Assembly (NCBI RefSeq): GCF_022179525.1
Contig: NZ_BPQX01000001.1
Span: forward strand, 1 to 64,000
Source of the DNA: Methylobacterium persicinum
Lineage (GTDB): Bacteria; Pseudomonadota; Alphaproteobacteria; Rhizobiales; Beijerinckiaceae
DNA: 64,000 nucleotides
Direction of reading: 5' to 3'
Both the position numbers and the translations under genes were made by a program. Every line of letters begins with the position of its first letter. Position 1 is the stretch's first letter. This document shows positions 63,373 to 64,000 of the stretch, piece by piece. Below the pieces are notes generated by a model, which worked only from the letters and a program-made list of their open reading frames with translations, searched no databases and was not told the origin of the DNA.

Positions 63373-64000
63373 ATGAGCGAAGCTGCCGTGACCCTCAGGG
63401 ACGACATCCGCCACGACTGGACCGTGGACGAGATCCGGGCGATCCATGACGGACCGCTGATGGACCTCGTGTTCCGGGCGGCGACGATCCACCGCCGCTA
63501 CAACGATCCCGCCGACATCCAGCGGGCGTCGCTCCTGTCGATCAAGACCGGCGGCTGCCCGGAGGATTGCGGCTACTGCTCGCAATCCGCCCACCACAAG
63601 GAGACGGGGCTGGCCCGCCAGCGCCTGATGCCGGTGGAGACGGTGCTGAACGAGGCCGCGGCGGCCAAGGCGGCCGGGGCGACCCGCTTCTGCATGGGCG
63701 CGGCGTGGCGGCAGCCCAAGGACGGCCCGGAATTCGACGCGGTGCTCTCCATGGTGAGGGGCGTGCGCGGCCTCGGCATGGAAGCCTGCGTGACCCTGGG
63801 GATGCTGACGGCGAGCCAGGCCGAGCGCTTGGCCGAGGCAGGGCTCACGGCCTACAACCATAACCTCGATACCGGCCCCGACTATTACGACAAGGTCGTC
63901 TCCACCCGGACCTACGACGACCGGCTGACCACCCTGGAGCGGGTGCGCGCGGCGGGTATCGGGGTCTGCTGCGGCGGCATCATCGGCCTGGGCGAGGAGG
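63373..64000 (+). CDS. bioB: biotin synthase (3' end missing)
   Basis: The first 209 codons of a radical SAM enzyme, cut by the right edge; full length would be about 340 residues. The SAM-binding [4Fe-4S] cysteines are C62, C66 and C69 ([10 protein letters not shown]), and the following [13 protein letters not shown] and the later [12 protein letters not shown] strands are biotin-synthase specific. It inserts sulphur into dethiobiotin. The start ATG follows AGGAAAGCC. The rest of the bio operon, if present, lies to the right. Confidence 0.97.
   Translation, partial: MSEAAVTLRDDIRHDWTVDEIRAIHDGPLMDLVFRAATIHRRYNDPADIQRASLLSIKTGGCPEDCGYCSQSAHHKETGLARQRLMPVETVLNEAAAAKAAGATRFCMGAAWRQPKDGPEFDAVLSMVRGVRGLGMEACVTLGMLTASQAERLAEAGLTAYNHNLDTGPDYYDKVVSTRTYDDRLTTLERVRAAGIGVCCGGIIGLGEE

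Noticed and set aside
1-64000. Transposase, integrase or phage genes
   Set aside because: None of the reading frames shows DDE, tyrosine or serine recombinase motifs, and no terminal inverted repeats with flanking duplications around a gene were seen.

Overview
The window is GC-rich (clearly above 65% by eye, with codon third positions almost all G or C). Its gene content and order fit an alphaproteobacterium of the order Hyphomicrobiales, most likely Methylobacterium or Methylorubrum. The pointers are the glyA-nrdR-ribD-ribE run, the ispH-thrB-rnhA run, a MucR/Ros-type regulator, a class I PHA synthase, RopB/Omp25-type porin modules and dense families of short palindromic repeats. The genus is an inference from protein style and synteny; no rRNA is present. 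I see no transposase, prophage, plasmid module or CRISPR array. This is ordinary chromosome with small accessory insertions.

Layout. 1-3.5 kb: the 3' end of a SpoVR gene, a membrane diguanylate cyclase and a hotdog thioesterase. 3.6-7.3 kb (minus strand): glyA, nrdR, ribD and ribE, linking one-carbon metabolism, control of ribonucleotide reductase and riboflavin synthesis. 7.6-12 kb (minus): a Kef-type antiporter overlapping a MATE exporter, and a DUF937 protein. 12.2-16.9 kb (minus): a large Orn/Lys/Arg decarboxylase coupled to a GNAT acetyltransferase, and a propeller-type sugar-processing protein. 17.2-19.8 kb (plus): ispH-thrB-rnhA. 19.9-21.5 kb: zwf. 21.6-31.6 kb (minus): a four-gene tripartite efflux operon (mdtA-mdtB-mdtC-oprM type) with dispersed repeats at its junctions. 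32.2-41 kb: an aminotransferase, a DUF4112 protein, an orphan YejE permease, a MucR regulator, an orphan GlcD, KdsD, a SHOCT protein, a nitroreductase and a GcrA-like mini-protein. 41.3-45.4 kb: a 3-mercaptopyruvate sulfurtransferase and an ftrABCD-type iron uptake operon. 45.8-49.8 kb: a double-barrel porin, a VapBC pair, lipB and an orphan FliN-like gene. 49.9 kb: tRNA-Leu(GAG). 50-60 kb: aminotransferases, ftsK, mtnA and several small envelope proteins. 60.3-64 kb: phaC, a FAH-family hydrolase and the 5' part of bioB.

The most noticeable non-gene structure is the repeats. A mosaic palindromic element of about 195 bp, with CCCCTCTCCCCGC-type ends, occurs at least four times plus fragments. 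It sits at both pump-gene junctions of the efflux operon, supplies a Shine-Dalgarno-like sequence to one pump gene and has entered the N-terminus of the outer-membrane component. A second family of about 90 bp (GCGAAGCAATCC type) occurs three times plus a fragment. Other items for a second look are a roughly 110-residue Ala/Thr/Ser/Gly insertion in one RND pump, a two-barrel fusion porin, a MucR that lacks the first zinc-ligand cysteine, and an Irr-box-like site before the iron operon.
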